NCBI GenBank assembly: GCA_002441045.1
Contig: DJWQ01000018.1
Coordinates: 1-33,602, forward strand
Length of the DNA stretch: 33,602 nucleotides
Reading direction: 5' to 3'
DNA from: Firmicutes bacterium UBA6226
GTDB lineage: Bacteria; Bacillota_A; Clostridia; Peptostreptococcales; Acidaminobacteraceae
Shown here: one piece after another, positions 1 to 7,714 of the stretch
Layout of the letters: each line of letters starts with the position of its first letter
Position numbering within the stretch: position 1 is the stretch's first letter
Program-made: the position numbers and the translations under genes
The notes under the pieces: model-generated
Seen by the model: only the letters and a program-made list of their open reading frames with translations
What the model was told of the DNA's origin: nothing
Database searches by the model: none

Positions 1-886
1 CATCCATTGCGCCTTCAGTCTTACCCGCACCCACTATCGTATGAAGCTCATCAATAAATAGAATGATTTTACCATCAGAATCCTTGATTTCGTCGAGAAC
101 TGCCTTCAAACGTTCTTCAAACTCACCTCTGAACTTAGCGCCTGCAATAAGTGCGCCCATATCAAGCGCATAAACCGTTTTGTCCTTCAGTCCATCTGGG
201 ACATCACCAGCAAGAATACGCAAAGCCAGTCCTTCTACAACTGCAGTTTTACCAACACCAGGATCACCGATCAGCACGGGATTGTTCTTCGTTCTTCTAG
301 ATAAAATGCGAATGGCTCTTCTGATTTCTTCGTCTCTACCAATCACCGGATCTAGTTTACCACTTCTCGCCAGCTCCACCAGATCTCTACCGTATTTATC
401 TAACACTTGATAGCCGTCTTCAGGGTTTTGAGAAGTAACTCTCTTGTTTTCTCGTATCTTTGCGAGCGCTTCTAGAAAACGTTCCTTTGTGATATTAAAT
501 TGTTTAACAACTCTTTGATCATCACCATTGAGATTATCTAAGAGTGATAGATAGACGTGTTCCACGCTAACATACTCATCACTCAGCTGTTTGGCATAAT
601 CCTCTGCATCGATTAAAATTTTGTTAAACTTTCTCGACGCATAGATTTCGTTTTGCTCAGAAACAACTTTTGGCATCTTCTCTAAAATATCCTGTACAAG
701 ACTTCTATATTTAGGTAGATCAATGCCCAATTGTGAAAGTACACTGGATATTAGACCGCCTTCATCTCCTATCAGCCCATAGTGAAGATGCGTCATATCT
801 ATCTGAGAATGGCTGTACTTTATCGCCAGTCTCTGTGCGTTTTCAATGCTTTCTATCGTTTTCTTAGTCATTTTTTCTACGTTCAT
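1..886 (-). CDS. clpB: ATP-dependent disaggregase ClpB, N-terminal part (runs off the window)
   Basis: The first 295 codons of an AAA+ chaperone that, in the ClpB/Hsp104 family, extracts polypeptides from aggregates with DnaK in the cytoplasm. Visible parts are the Clp N-domain with two repeats (about residues 1-145), the start of the first ATPase module (about 160 onward), the Walker A motif GDPGVGKT at 207-214 and the Walker B segment IILFIDE at 274-280; the gene leaves the window just after. The ATG at 886 is chosen because AGGAG at 896-900 lies at good distance, whereas the ATG at 893 is too close. The middle coiled coil and second ATPase lie outside, so ClpC is not strictly excluded, but the CIRCE element and N-domain sequence favour ClpB. 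A sigma-A promoter and CIRCE directly upstream indicate control by the heat-shock repressor HrcA. Confidence 0.93.
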   Translation of the reverse strand, partial: MNVEKMTKKTIESIENAQRLAIKYSHSQIDMTHLHYGLIGDEGGLISSVLSQLGIDLPKYRSLVQDILEKMPKVVSEQNEIYASRKFNKILIDAEDYAKQLSDEYVSVEHVYLSLLDNLNGDDQRVVKQFNITKERFLEALAKIRENKRVTSQNPEDGYQVLDKYGRDLVELARSGKLDPVIGRDEEIRRAIRILSRRTKNNPVLIGDPGVGKTAVVEGLALRILAGDVPDGLKDKTVYALDMGALIAGAKFRGEFEERLKAVLDEIKDSDGKIILFIDELHTIVGAGKTEGAMD

Positions 887-907
887 AATTCATCACTCCT
901 CTTTTTG

Positions 908-934
908 TTAGCACTCTTGCTTGTTGAGTGCTAA
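908..934 (-). promoter_or_regulatory. CIRCE operator (HrcA binding site) of clpB
   Basis: Perfect inverted repeat TTAGCACTC - 9 bases - GAGTGCTAA, identical to the CIRCE consensus. It lies between the clpB promoter and the ATG, in the untranslated leader. HrcA is known to bind this element and repress class I heat-shock genes. No other gene in the window carries it. Confidence 0.97.
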
Positions 935-945
935 CTCTTAAAATA

Positions 946-973
946 ATTATACCACCTCTTCGCCTAGCGTCAA
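946..973 (-). promoter_or_regulatory. sigma-A promoter of clpB
   Basis: On the minus strand TTGACG (968-973) and TATAAT (946-951) are separated by 16 bases, just upstream of CIRCE. Near-consensus housekeeping promoter. Confidence 0.85.
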
Positions 974-1030
974 GGTGGCTAATTGTAAAAAAATTATGAT
1001 GAAATTTCAACAGAGCTTTAAATAGATTGA

Positions 1031-1423
1031 TTATTTAACAGCACTATCAATTGCAAGGATTAAAGCTTCCTCTACTTCTTTTGCAAGAGCGGTCAATGAT
1101 TCATTAGTTACCATACTGGTCGGTTTCATGAGGCCAATAAAGCAGTTTCCATTTTCAGTGTGAATCCCCACTTTACAAGGCAACATAAATCCCATATCTA
1201 TTTCTGCCTCCAGTACAACCTTTGCTTTCGCAGGATTACAAACCTCCATTACTAAAAAATCTTCGTCGTACGCTAATCCCTTTTCACGTAGCTTGTCCTT
1301 AAAATTCAATTCCCACAAAACGCCAAATCCAGCTTGTTTAAGCGTTTCAACTAATCTCTCATGGGACTCGGTTAAATCGTAATTAGACTTTACTTTATAG
1401 ACATTTGTCATGGTTTGATTCAT
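1031..1423 (-). CDS. DUF302 domain protein
   Basis: A 130-residue soluble protein with the DUF302 fold across its length: an N-terminal strand and helix (SHERLVETLKQAGFGVLWEL, about 20-39), then the family's CNPAKAKVVLEAE block near residue 62-74 and a GLMKPTSM segment near 98-105. No signal peptide or membrane segment is seen. The molecular role of DUF302 is not known; members are found alone or next to redox and membrane proteins. The start has AAAGGAG about seven bases upstream; an internal Met at residue 5 is possible. It lies downstream of the DUF2804 gene on the same strand with 100 bases between, so it probably has its own promoter. No clear terminator hairpin with a T-run was found after it. 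Confidence 0.8.
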   Translation of the reverse strand: MNQTMTNVYKVKSNYDLTESHERLVETLKQAGFGVLWELNFKDKLREKGLAYDEDFLVMEVCNPAKAKVVLEAEIDMGFMLPCKVGIHTENGNCFIGLMKPTSMVTNESLTALAKEVEEALILAIDSAVK

Positions 1424-1523
1424 ATATAGCTCCTTTCAATCTTTTCACTAAAGCTATACCCGAATTCTCCATATACTACCTTTAATCTGTGTGACTTAGT
1501 CATATTTTGGGTATAAATAAACA

Positions 1524-2558
1524 CTACCATTTATTAAAAACCTTCTCGGCAAAGCCTAAAAAGTGTTTAAACTCGACTTTTTCCTTTGTGTCACCAATTA
1601 GCGCAAAACCATCAAAATAGCCAAATACCTGATGCTGATCACTTGCTAAAACGCCAAGAGAAATTAAAGCTTGCCGATCTAATATTGGAGTAAATAACGC
1701 TTCAAATGAGCCGTCAGACGAAGTCATAAGCCAAGGTCTTAGAAAATCCTCACCTTCTGGTGTCATAGGTATTTTAAAGTCGATGTCGGTTAACTTAAAT
1801 GCTTTGCCATTGATAAAAAACATATTTTCTGTCGCCTTTGAGTTATCTCCAAAGCCATAACCAAGATTGAAGCTGATCACATCATCGCCTATAAAGCCTT
1901 GAGCTACGCTCCAATACCAAGTGTTTTTATAGGTCCAAACACCTCGCCCCCAATCCAAAAGTCCAAGGGCATTGGTCTTTCGAAATGTGATGATTTCATT
2001 GCCAATCTTTGCCACACCTTCTGCAGGCATAGCTGTAATCTTTTGATTATAATAAAAGGCGTGCTTGTTTTCTGGAAAAGGCGTCGCAATCACCATTGAA
2101 TCCTCGAGCGCATGTGTTAAATCTATAGAAATCTCCAATTTATTTTTATCCTTAAAATTTGGAAAGCTCACAAAAATATTTCGTTTACCAAAACCGTGTG
2201 TAAACTTAAACGCCATATCACCTTTTTGGTAGAGCACCTCGCCCTCGTATGAAGCTTCAGGCATATTTAACTTTCCGAAAGTGAATGGTAAAATTTTAGT
2301 TTTCGTCGTCTCTGTTTTGTTAGAAAAATCAAGCAAAGAGACGCTGAGAAGTCCCATATAGCTATTATCAGCTACGGTTACCGCAATACCATATGCATCG
2401 TTATAGATCAAATAATAATCCCACTCTTTAATTTTAAAAAAAGGTGCTTTAATGCGTTTCCTTTGATATTTCTTAATAAGCTGAGTCGAATAACCGCTTT
2501 GAATGAGACAACCGCGGTTATCTAGTAAATCACCTGGTTCCAGCATAACTTGTTGCAT
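1524..2558 (-). CDS. DUF2804 domain protein
   Basis: A 344-residue protein that matches the DUF2804 family over most of its length; the most recognisable block is LDWGRGVWTYKNTWYWS (about residues 200-216), rich in Trp and Tyr. The family is predicted to be largely beta-sheet and has no proven function. No signal sequence is evident. A longer reading frame begins at a GTG at 2585, but AGGAGG at 2565-2570 sits six bases before the ATG at 2558, inside that extension, so the shorter start is preferred. The gene is divergent from the sortase gene, sharing a 63-base intergenic region. That region holds a TATACT-like box, but I see no convincing -35 for either side. Confidence 0.8.
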   Translation of the reverse strand: MQQVMLEPGDLLDNRGCLIQSGYSTQLIKKYQRKRIKAPFFKIKEWDYYLIYNDAYGIAVTVADNSYMGLLSVSLLDFSNKTETTKTKILPFTFGKLNMPEASYEGEVLYQKGDMAFKFTHGFGKRNIFVSFPNFKDKNKLEISIDLTHALEDSMVIATPFPENKHAFYYNQKITAMPAEGVAKIGNEIITFRKTNALGLLDWGRGVWTYKNTWYWSVAQGFIGDDVISFNLGYGFGDNSKATENMFFINGKAFKLTDIDFKIPMTPEGEDFLRPWLMTSSDGSFEALFTPILDRQALISLGVLASDQHQVFGYFDGFALIGDTKEKVEFKHFLGFAEKVFNKW

Positions 2559-2621
2559 CCTGTACCTCCTCGCGTTTTGATCCACTTATACTATATCACA
2601 TTTGATTGAAAGAAGGTCCAT

Positions 2622-3500
2622 ATGTTCAATAAAAGCCTCCGTTTTCTTGCCCTCTCAATTTTCATATTTGCTCTGTCACTTCTCCTAATTTCTTGTGGAA
2701 AAGACGTGCCTTCGCCGACCACCTCACAGATCGCAGATCAAACCATTGAAAGTTCTGAAGACAGCGCTACAGCAGAAACACAATCTGGAGTAACCATAGA
2801 TACAACCGATACAGAAGATAATTTTGATACTACAAACGCTGCTAACACAACAACTAATTTACCACTCTACGCAACCCCAGAAGATGATAATCTCGGCTTT
2901 GACGCTTACTATACTAAGACTTTTTCAGAGTATATGAAGGCGTCCCCAGATTTTATCGGTTGGTTTAATGTACCGGGAACAAACATCGATTATCCGTTAG
3001 TGCAAGGCAAAGACAACGATTACTACCTAAGATATGACTATAAAAACAATCCAGATATGGACGGCTCAATCTACTTGGACTATAAAAATTCACCTAACCT
3101 ATATGACACACATAACGCCATATACGGACACTACTTATTTAAAGGGACTATGTTCCACGATTTGCATCAGTATAAGGACGAGGACTTTTATAACAGTCAC
3201 AGATACGTCGTTATCGTTACCTCTAGAGAAGCTGTTCTCTATGAGTTGTTTGCCGTACAGCGTGTCTCAGCATATAACTACTATCTCAGCTTTAACCTCG
3301 ACCCAGGAGAGCTCATGGAATACGCAAAGCATTTTAAACGTAATTCCATCTTCGACGACCCATTAGAATTGCCTGAGGATTTAAGTCTTTTGACGCTGGT
3401 CACTTGCACCTATGAATTTGATAACGCTAGATTACTTCTCCATGCATATAAAAAAAGAACGATACCTCTATCAGAAATATCTGAATGGTTATCGTTCTAG
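2622..3500 (+). CDS. class B sortase, predicted lipoprotein
   Basis: A 292-residue transpeptidase of the sortase B group, which normally cleaves a sorting signal and attaches proteins to peptidoglycan or to each other at the cell surface. The C-terminal domain (about 95-280) carries the catalytic triad: His170 in IYGHYLFKG, Cys262 in TLVTCTYEFDNARL and Arg270. The N-terminus has a hydrophobic stretch ending in a lipobox L-I-S-C (Cys25), followed by a Thr/Ser/Asp-rich linker of about 60 residues (30-90). So it looks lipid-anchored rather than held by an uncleaved signal anchor as in most sortases. The start is supported by AGAAGG five bases upstream. No LPXTG- or NPQTN-type substrate is encoded nearby, so the target is unknown. 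The last 50 bases overlap the terminator of the convergent aldehyde dehydrogenase gene. Confidence 0.9.
   Translation: MFNKSLRFLALSIFIFALSLLLISCGKDVPSPTTSQIADQTIESSEDSATAETQSGVTIDTTDTEDNFDTTNAANTTTNLPLYATPEDDNLGFDAYYTKTFSEYMKASPDFIGWFNVPGTNIDYPLVQGKDNDYYLRYDYKNNPDMDGSIYLDYKNSPNLYDTHNAIYGHYLFKGTMFHDLHQYKDEDFYNSHRYVVIVTSREAVLYELFAVQRVSAYNYYLSFNLDPGELMEYAKHFKRNSIFDDPLELPEDLSLLTLVTCTYEFDNARLLLHAYKKRTIPLSEISEWLSF
3450..3498 (-). terminator. intrinsic terminator of the aldehyde dehydrogenase gene, inside the sortase 3' end
   Basis: Stem arms AGAACGAT (3456-3463) and ATCGTTCT (3491-3498), extended by a near-match ACC/GGT and by an inner CAGA/TCTG stem. Read on the minus strand it is followed by a run of six T. 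It lies wholly within the coding sequence of the convergent sortase gene. Confidence 0.8.
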
Positions 3501-3508
3501 AATCTAAA

Positions 3509-4948
3509 CTATAGCTTTTCAGGCTGTGGTTCATTGAAAATCGATTTTATCTCCAAGAACTCTTCAACACCTTGAATACCACCTTCTCTACCAATACCGG
3601 ATTGTTTATACCCACCGAATGGCGCATTGATGTCCCTTTTGCCATCATTGACATAAACCGATCCGGTTTTTATTTTGGTCGCCACCTCATTGGCCAAATC
3701 CCAAGGACCTATAACCGCACCTGATAAACCATAAGGTACATCATTCGCTATACGTATTGCGTCTTCCACAGTATCATAGGCGATCAGTGAGATTACTGGA
3801 CCAAAGATTTCTTCTTGGGCGATCTTCATATGGTTTTCAACATCTGTAAATACAGTTGGCTTCACATAGTATCCGTTTTCACCCAGAGATTCATAAGGGA
3901 CAGGCATTTCACCCACAATCAACTTAGCCCCTTCTTCTATACCGACTTCAATATACTTACTGACCTTTTTATACTGCTTTGCACTAGCAAGAGGACCCAC
4001 TTTAGTGTCCACAAGTGTTGGATCACCTACCATATATGCCTTTGAGCGTTCAATGATTAGCGACTCTATTTTTTCTTTATCCGCTCTTGGGATAATCATA
4101 CGTGTTAAAGCTGCACAGGTCTGACCTGTGTTGTCAAAGCAAGAGCTTACAACCGTATCCACTGCAAGAGATAGATCAGCATCAGGAAGCACAATGAGTG
4201 GTGATTTGCCACCAAGCTCTAAAGCAATCTTTTTTATTGTCTCAAGAGCAAGCTTACCTACTTCTCTACCGCCAGTTGTCGATCCAGTAAATGAGATCAT
4301 TTGTACGTCTGGATGCAAAGCCAAGGCATTACCAACCTCTGCACCTCGCCCTGTCACTAGATTAAACACACCCGCAGGAACACCAGCTTCATGAAAGGAT
4401 TCAGCAAGGACCATTGCAGAAAGTGGTGTTATTTGCGAAGGCTTTAATACAACTGTATTACCTGTAAGTAAAGCTGGGACAATCTTCTGCATCACCTGTC
4501 CAAGTGGATAGTTCCATGGTGTAATACACCCGATAACACCGATAGGTTCGCGGCGAATCGTCGCATGTTTTAATTTTTCTTCGAAATGATAGTCTTGAAT
4601 GAGCTTAATATAATTATCAAAACGTGCGAGTGGACCAATAACATGAGCTCTTTCAGCCCATCTAATCGGCTGACCTAACTCAGCGACTTCCATCTGAATC
4701 AGTTGCTCCTTTTTAGCTGCAAAATGATCATACACTTTTCTCAAAATGACGATTCGTTCTTCTAAAGTCGTTTCCGACCAGGCTTCAAATGCAGCTTTTG
4801 CACTTAATACAGCTCGATCTACATCTTTTGCATTACCCGCAGGTACTTTTCCTATTATTTTCCGAGTTGCTGGATTTTCAACTTCTATCATGGCTGGAGA
4901 GTCCGAATATACCCATTCGCCACCTATATATATTTGATTGAAATTCAT
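3509..4948 (-). CDS. NAD(P)-dependent aldehyde dehydrogenase
   Basis: A 479-residue member of the aldehyde dehydrogenase superfamily, of the usual length, oxidising an aldehyde to a carboxylate with NAD(P)+. Signatures: oxyanion Asn146 in TPWNYP, cofactor Lys169 in VLKPS, the glycine-rich FTGSTTGG near 220-227, the general base Glu244 in LELGGKSP, the catalytic Cys278 in NTGQTCAA and the late EEIFGPV block. The substrate cannot be told from sequence; the nearest relatives by eye are broad-specificity betaine/medium-chain aldehyde dehydrogenases. The ATG has AGGAGG five bases upstream. It appears monocistronic: a terminator of the next operon lies upstream and its own terminator directly follows. 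Confidence 0.93.
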   Translation of the reverse strand: MNFNQIYIGGEWVYSDSPAMIEVENPATRKIIGKVPAGNAKDVDRAVLSAKAAFEAWSETTLEERIVILRKVYDHFAAKKEQLIQMEVAELGQPIRWAERAHVIGPLARFDNYIKLIQDYHFEEKLKHATIRREPIGVIGCITPWNYPLGQVMQKIVPALLTGNTVVLKPSQITPLSAMVLAESFHEAGVPAGVFNLVTGRGAEVGNALALHPDVQMISFTGSTTGGREVGKLALETIKKIALELGGKSPLIVLPDADLSLAVDTVVSSCFDNTGQTCAALTRMIIPRADKEKIESLIIERSKAYMVGDPTLVDTKVGPLASAKQYKKVSKYIEVGIEEGAKLIVGEMPVPYESLGENGYYVKPTVFTDVENHMKIAQEEIFGPVISLIAYDTVEDAIRIANDVPYGLSGAVIGPWDLANEVATKIKTGSVYVNDGKRDINAPFGGYKQSGIGREGGIQGVEEFLEIKSIFNEPQPEKL

Positions 4949-4972
4949 TAAAACCTCCTAAGAATAAACTGT

Positions 4973-4993
4973 GTAACCTAATTATTTAGTTAC
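4973..4993. promoter_or_regulatory. imperfect palindrome upstream of the aldehyde dehydrogenase gene
   Basis: GTAAC-C-TAA and TTAGTTAC form an imperfect inverted repeat 25 bases before the ATG, within a 115-base region that must hold the promoter. It could be an operator or a chance AT-rich palindrome; no convincing -35/-10 pair was found. Confidence 0.25.
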
Positions 4994-5056
4994 CCAAAAT
5001 AATTCAGATAAAACAAGTCGAGTTCTCAGATTTACCACAAACAAGATTGTGACTTT

Positions 5057-5092
5057 AAAAAAATCCTGAACATGCTACTTGCAAGTTCAGGA
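5057..5092 (-). terminator. intrinsic terminator of the MBOAT-SGNH operon
   Basis: Perfect 8-base stem TCCTGAAC (5064-5071) / GTTCAGGA (5085-5092), followed on the minus strand by seven T (5063-5057). It starts eight bases past the stop codon of the DUF4358 gene. Confidence 0.9.
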
Positions 5093-5099
5093 CAGATGC

Positions 5100-5567
5100 T
5101 TACTTATATATAATTGCTTCTAAATCCTTTTTAAATGCTTCATCGTCTGAGCAGACACCTACAACGATGTAGGTACCATATTTATCTACAAAGGCATGCT
5201 CAAGTTTAAACACTTCATCAGGCTTATAACTTTTATATGCTTCAATTCTTTCTGCAATTCTATCCTGTGCAACTTGAAGAATGGTATCTGCATCTGACTC
5301 ATTTTTAACACTGAAGACCGTTAACTCATCTGCAACACCACCACTGCCTGCATACCCAAGTGCGTTGACGTCTTCCACTTCAATCCCATACATTTGAACT
5401 AAAGCCGATCCTTCAACCTCATAAAAATCCGTTCCAAAATAGTCTTTAGATGAAAGCGAATCTACGACTGCTTGCATATCAAAATCCAACTCTTTAGATG
5501 AACAACCGCTTACTATAAATATTACCAATAAACACAACACGATCAATTTTCGACCAATTCTAAGCAT
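5100..5567 (-). CDS. DUF4358 lipoprotein
   Basis: A 155-residue predicted lipoprotein: hydrophobic N-terminus (residues 8-20) and lipobox V-S-G-C with Cys22. The rest resembles the DUF4358 family, with conserved acidic and glycine-rich segments (LGYAGSGGVADELTVF near 70-85) and a C-terminal strand YIVVGVCSDD. Its biochemical role is unknown. It is the last gene of a tight operon after MBOAT, DHHW and SGNH genes, with an 11-base gap, so a role as extracytoplasmic accessory factor in acylating or exporting a surface polymer is a reasonable inference from context only. AAGGAG lies seven bases before the ATG. A strong terminator follows immediately. Confidence 0.82.
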   Translation of the reverse strand: MLRIGRKLIVLCLLVIFIVSGCSSKELDFDMQAVVDSLSSKDYFGTDFYEVEGSALVQMYGIEVEDVNALGYAGSGGVADELTVFSVKNESDADTILQVAQDRIAERIEAYKSYKPDEVFKLEHAFVDKYGTYIVVGVCSDDEAFKKDLEAIIYK

Positions 5568-5578
5568 TCTAACTCTCC

Positions 5579-6592
5579 TTAATCCCTAACTTTCAATTTC
5601 TCTGATATGTTTTCACCTGCTACCACATCGATTTTGGGACTCTCAACCGTATGTGCTTTTAAGTACTCTAGCCAAACCTTGCAATAATCTGGTTTTAGAT
5701 GAACACCATCGAACGAAGCGCCTTCTGGTAAAAACCCTTCACTATCCATCACTGCACTTGCTACATCCAAATAATAGACCTCTTTTTCAACTGCAAGTTC
5801 TTTGACTAACAGATTAAAGCGATCAATATTTTTGTTATTATAGATGGGATCATTAAGCGCTTTTTCCTTGCTTACAGGAAGTATGGACTGAATATAGATT
5901 GTCGCATCCGGATGTGTCATTTTTATTTGATCGATTACATCGCCATAATCCTCTTTAAACTTGTCAGGAAAAGCCCATCCAAGTTCATTCATACCTAACA
6001 TAATATAGAGCTTATCAAATTTATTGTACTTAAGGGCATCCATAATGGTAACCTTTTCACCATTAAGTTTTGCAATCTTCGACGTTTTAATGGTATCAAC
6101 CTTGAGCCCAATATAAGTATAAGACCTAACATTTTTCAATCCAGAATAGAGCATAAAACCTTCGGTTCTTGAATTGCCAACAAAAACAGCATCTGAAAAA
6201 TAATCGTCTCCCACTACTGTTGAATTTTGAACCGGCTGACTATAATCATAAGCTAAGGCTCTTTCTAATTCTGTTTGCTTCGCTTCAGCTTCTGCTAAAG
6301 CTTTTTCCTTTTCATAGAACTTATTTTCGTTGGTTAAGTCCTCTACATTTGGTTCACTTTCAATTAGCGCGGCCAAAGCTTCACTTATTCCAGTTTCTAC
6401 AGTCATTAAATCCGATGTCGATTCTGACGGAGATTCTTCAAACTGACCGTTGACCAAATCACCACTGAGCAGCTTTGTTCCATCTTCATAGGCATAATCC
6501 GTTTCTCGATCTACTTCTAGCTTATAAATGATATAGCCATTAATAATGACTGCAATTACTAACAACATAACTTTTATTGTGACATGTTTCAT
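5579..6592 (-). CDS. membrane-anchored SGNH/GDSL-family hydrolase or acyltransferase
   Basis: A 337-residue protein with one N-terminal membrane anchor (about residues 7-22), an acidic and Ser/Thr-rich linker, a short Glu/Ala/Lys-rich probable coiled coil (about 95-115) and a C-terminal SGNH domain (about 130-325). Catalytic blocks are visible: Ser141 in VFVGNSRTEG (block I), Asn202 in MLGMNELGW (block III), and Asp295/His298 in DGVHLKP (block V). Such domains act outside the membrane as esterases or, with an MBOAT partner, as O-acyltransferases. Being in an operon with MBOAT and DHHW genes, it likely moves or removes acyl groups on a surface polymer (inference). AGGTGG precedes the ATG by six bases. 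Confidence 0.88.
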   Translation of the reverse strand: MKHVTIKVMLLVIAVIINGYIIYKLEVDRETDYAYEDGTKLLSGDLVNGQFEESPSESTSDLMTVETGISEALAALIESEPNVEDLTNENKFYEKEKALAEAEAKQTELERALAYDYSQPVQNSTVVGDDYFSDAVFVGNSRTEGFMLYSGLKNVRSYTYIGLKVDTIKTSKIAKLNGEKVTIMDALKYNKFDKLYIMLGMNELGWAFPDKFKEDYGDVIDQIKMTHPDATIYIQSILPVSKEKALNDPIYNNKNIDRFNLLVKELAVEKEVYYLDVASAVMDSEGFLPEGASFDGVHLKPDYCKVWLEYLKAHTVESPKIDVVAGENISEKLKVRD

Positions 6593-6602
6593 ATCTGACC
6601 AC

Positions 6603-7706
6603 CTATTTAAAGTTGATTTTGTTATTTAAGACCGTTGTATTATAAAGAAACAATACATCTTGATTTGAGAAGGTGACATATTGATCCAGTTTGTTAACAT
6701 CAATATATCTTAAATCAATTAATGTAATTTTTTTATAGGTTTGAATGAACCATGGTGCAATACTACTTCCAAACGAATCTCTAAACATAATAAGCTCTTT
6801 GTCTGTTTGAGCCCTTTGATTATCAATAGAAATTAAAGATTGAGGACCACCCAAAAAAGCATCATAGCGATCGAGGTGATCTAGCATATCCACTCTGTAT
6901 ACAGAAGCTTGTATTTTTTCATCTGCGTAATTTACTTTTGCAGATTCTATACTTGGCATTTTAACAGCAATTAATTGATCTGGTGTTATCGTACTGAAAA
7001 TTTTGTCAAAATATACCCCTTTAAAATCTCCTAAATAATCATATTCGATTTGATCGTCTATCTTAGGGTTTGACATTTCTTTATTTAAAGTTGATACCAC
7101 TGGTTCGAGCGCTTCTTGTCGCCAGTGAGCGTCTGTCTTATAATAATCTTCAATCTGCAATGTATCTAATAAAGACACAAATTTTAGTTCTGGATCTAGT
7201 GTTGCCTTAAGCTCAGACTCAAATGCGTAATAATCCAAATGTGGCCTGCCACTCTCTTTTGCAGTAAAAAAACCTTTATCAGGCACCATCGTCATATAGA
7301 CCCGCATCCCATTTAGATAAGTGTTACATATCTCATTGATTTTATCAGTGATATATGCCAAATCACTCGGTTTTTCTGGAAATAAGACCTTGCTCAAATA
7401 AGTGTTATATCGATAGACACCACCGATGTCTTGTCTTTGAAAAACAGATTGTTTAATAAAAGCATCTGTCTTTAAAAGTTGATCTCTTACGGGAAACTGA
7501 TCGAGTAGATACTTCTCAAGCTTATCGGTTAACTCCCTCTCCATGATTGCATTTGCACTGATTTGAGGCATTTGTTCTAGTCGCCTTCTTTCGGTCGGCG
7601 ATAAATCTTTATCCGGTAACAATAGCTGAAAACCACTGAATACAAACAATACGGTAAAAAACAATGCTACCGTTAACTTATTGACTAAGGATTGATTCGC
7701 TCTCAT
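6603..7706 (-). CDS. DHHW-family extracytoplasmic protein
   Basis: A 367-residue protein with one N-terminal membrane segment (about 10-30), followed by the DHHW family pattern: the PTERRRLEQMP block (37-47), the QFPVRD motif (70-75), and the family signature in the variant form TDAHW (191-195), where one of the usual residues is Ala. Near the C-terminus FRDSFGSS (309-315) gives a candidate Ser311 nucleophile. DHHW proteins are AlgJ/AlgX-like SGNH relatives encoded next to MBOAT acyltransferases and thought to assist O-acetylation of exopolysaccharide outside the cell. The MBOAT gene ends eight bases upstream and the SGNH gene starts ten bases downstream. AGGAGG is four bases before the ATG. 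Confidence 0.85.
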   Translation of the reverse strand: MRANQSLVNKLTVALFFTVLFVFSGFQLLLPDKDLSPTERRRLEQMPQISANAIMERELTDKLEKYLLDQFPVRDQLLKTDAFIKQSVFQRQDIGGVYRYNTYLSKVLFPEKPSDLAYITDKINEICNTYLNGMRVYMTMVPDKGFFTAKESGRPHLDYYAFESELKATLDPELKFVSLLDTLQIEDYYKTDAHWRQEALEPVVSTLNKEMSNPKIDDQIEYDYLGDFKGVYFDKIFSTITPDQLIAVKMPSIESAKVNYADEKIQASVYRVDMLDHLDRYDAFLGGPQSLISIDNQRAQTDKELIMFRDSFGSSIAPWFIQTYKKITLIDLRYIDVNKLDQYVTFSNQDVLFLYNTTVLNNKINFK

Positions 7707-7714
7707 ATCGCCTC

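Noticed and set aside
1455..1515. TATACCC / GGGTATA repeat and TGACT-T-AGTCA palindrome between the DUF2804 and DUF302 genes
   Set aside because: Arms are short and 47 bases apart, no T-run or promoter relation; likely chance.
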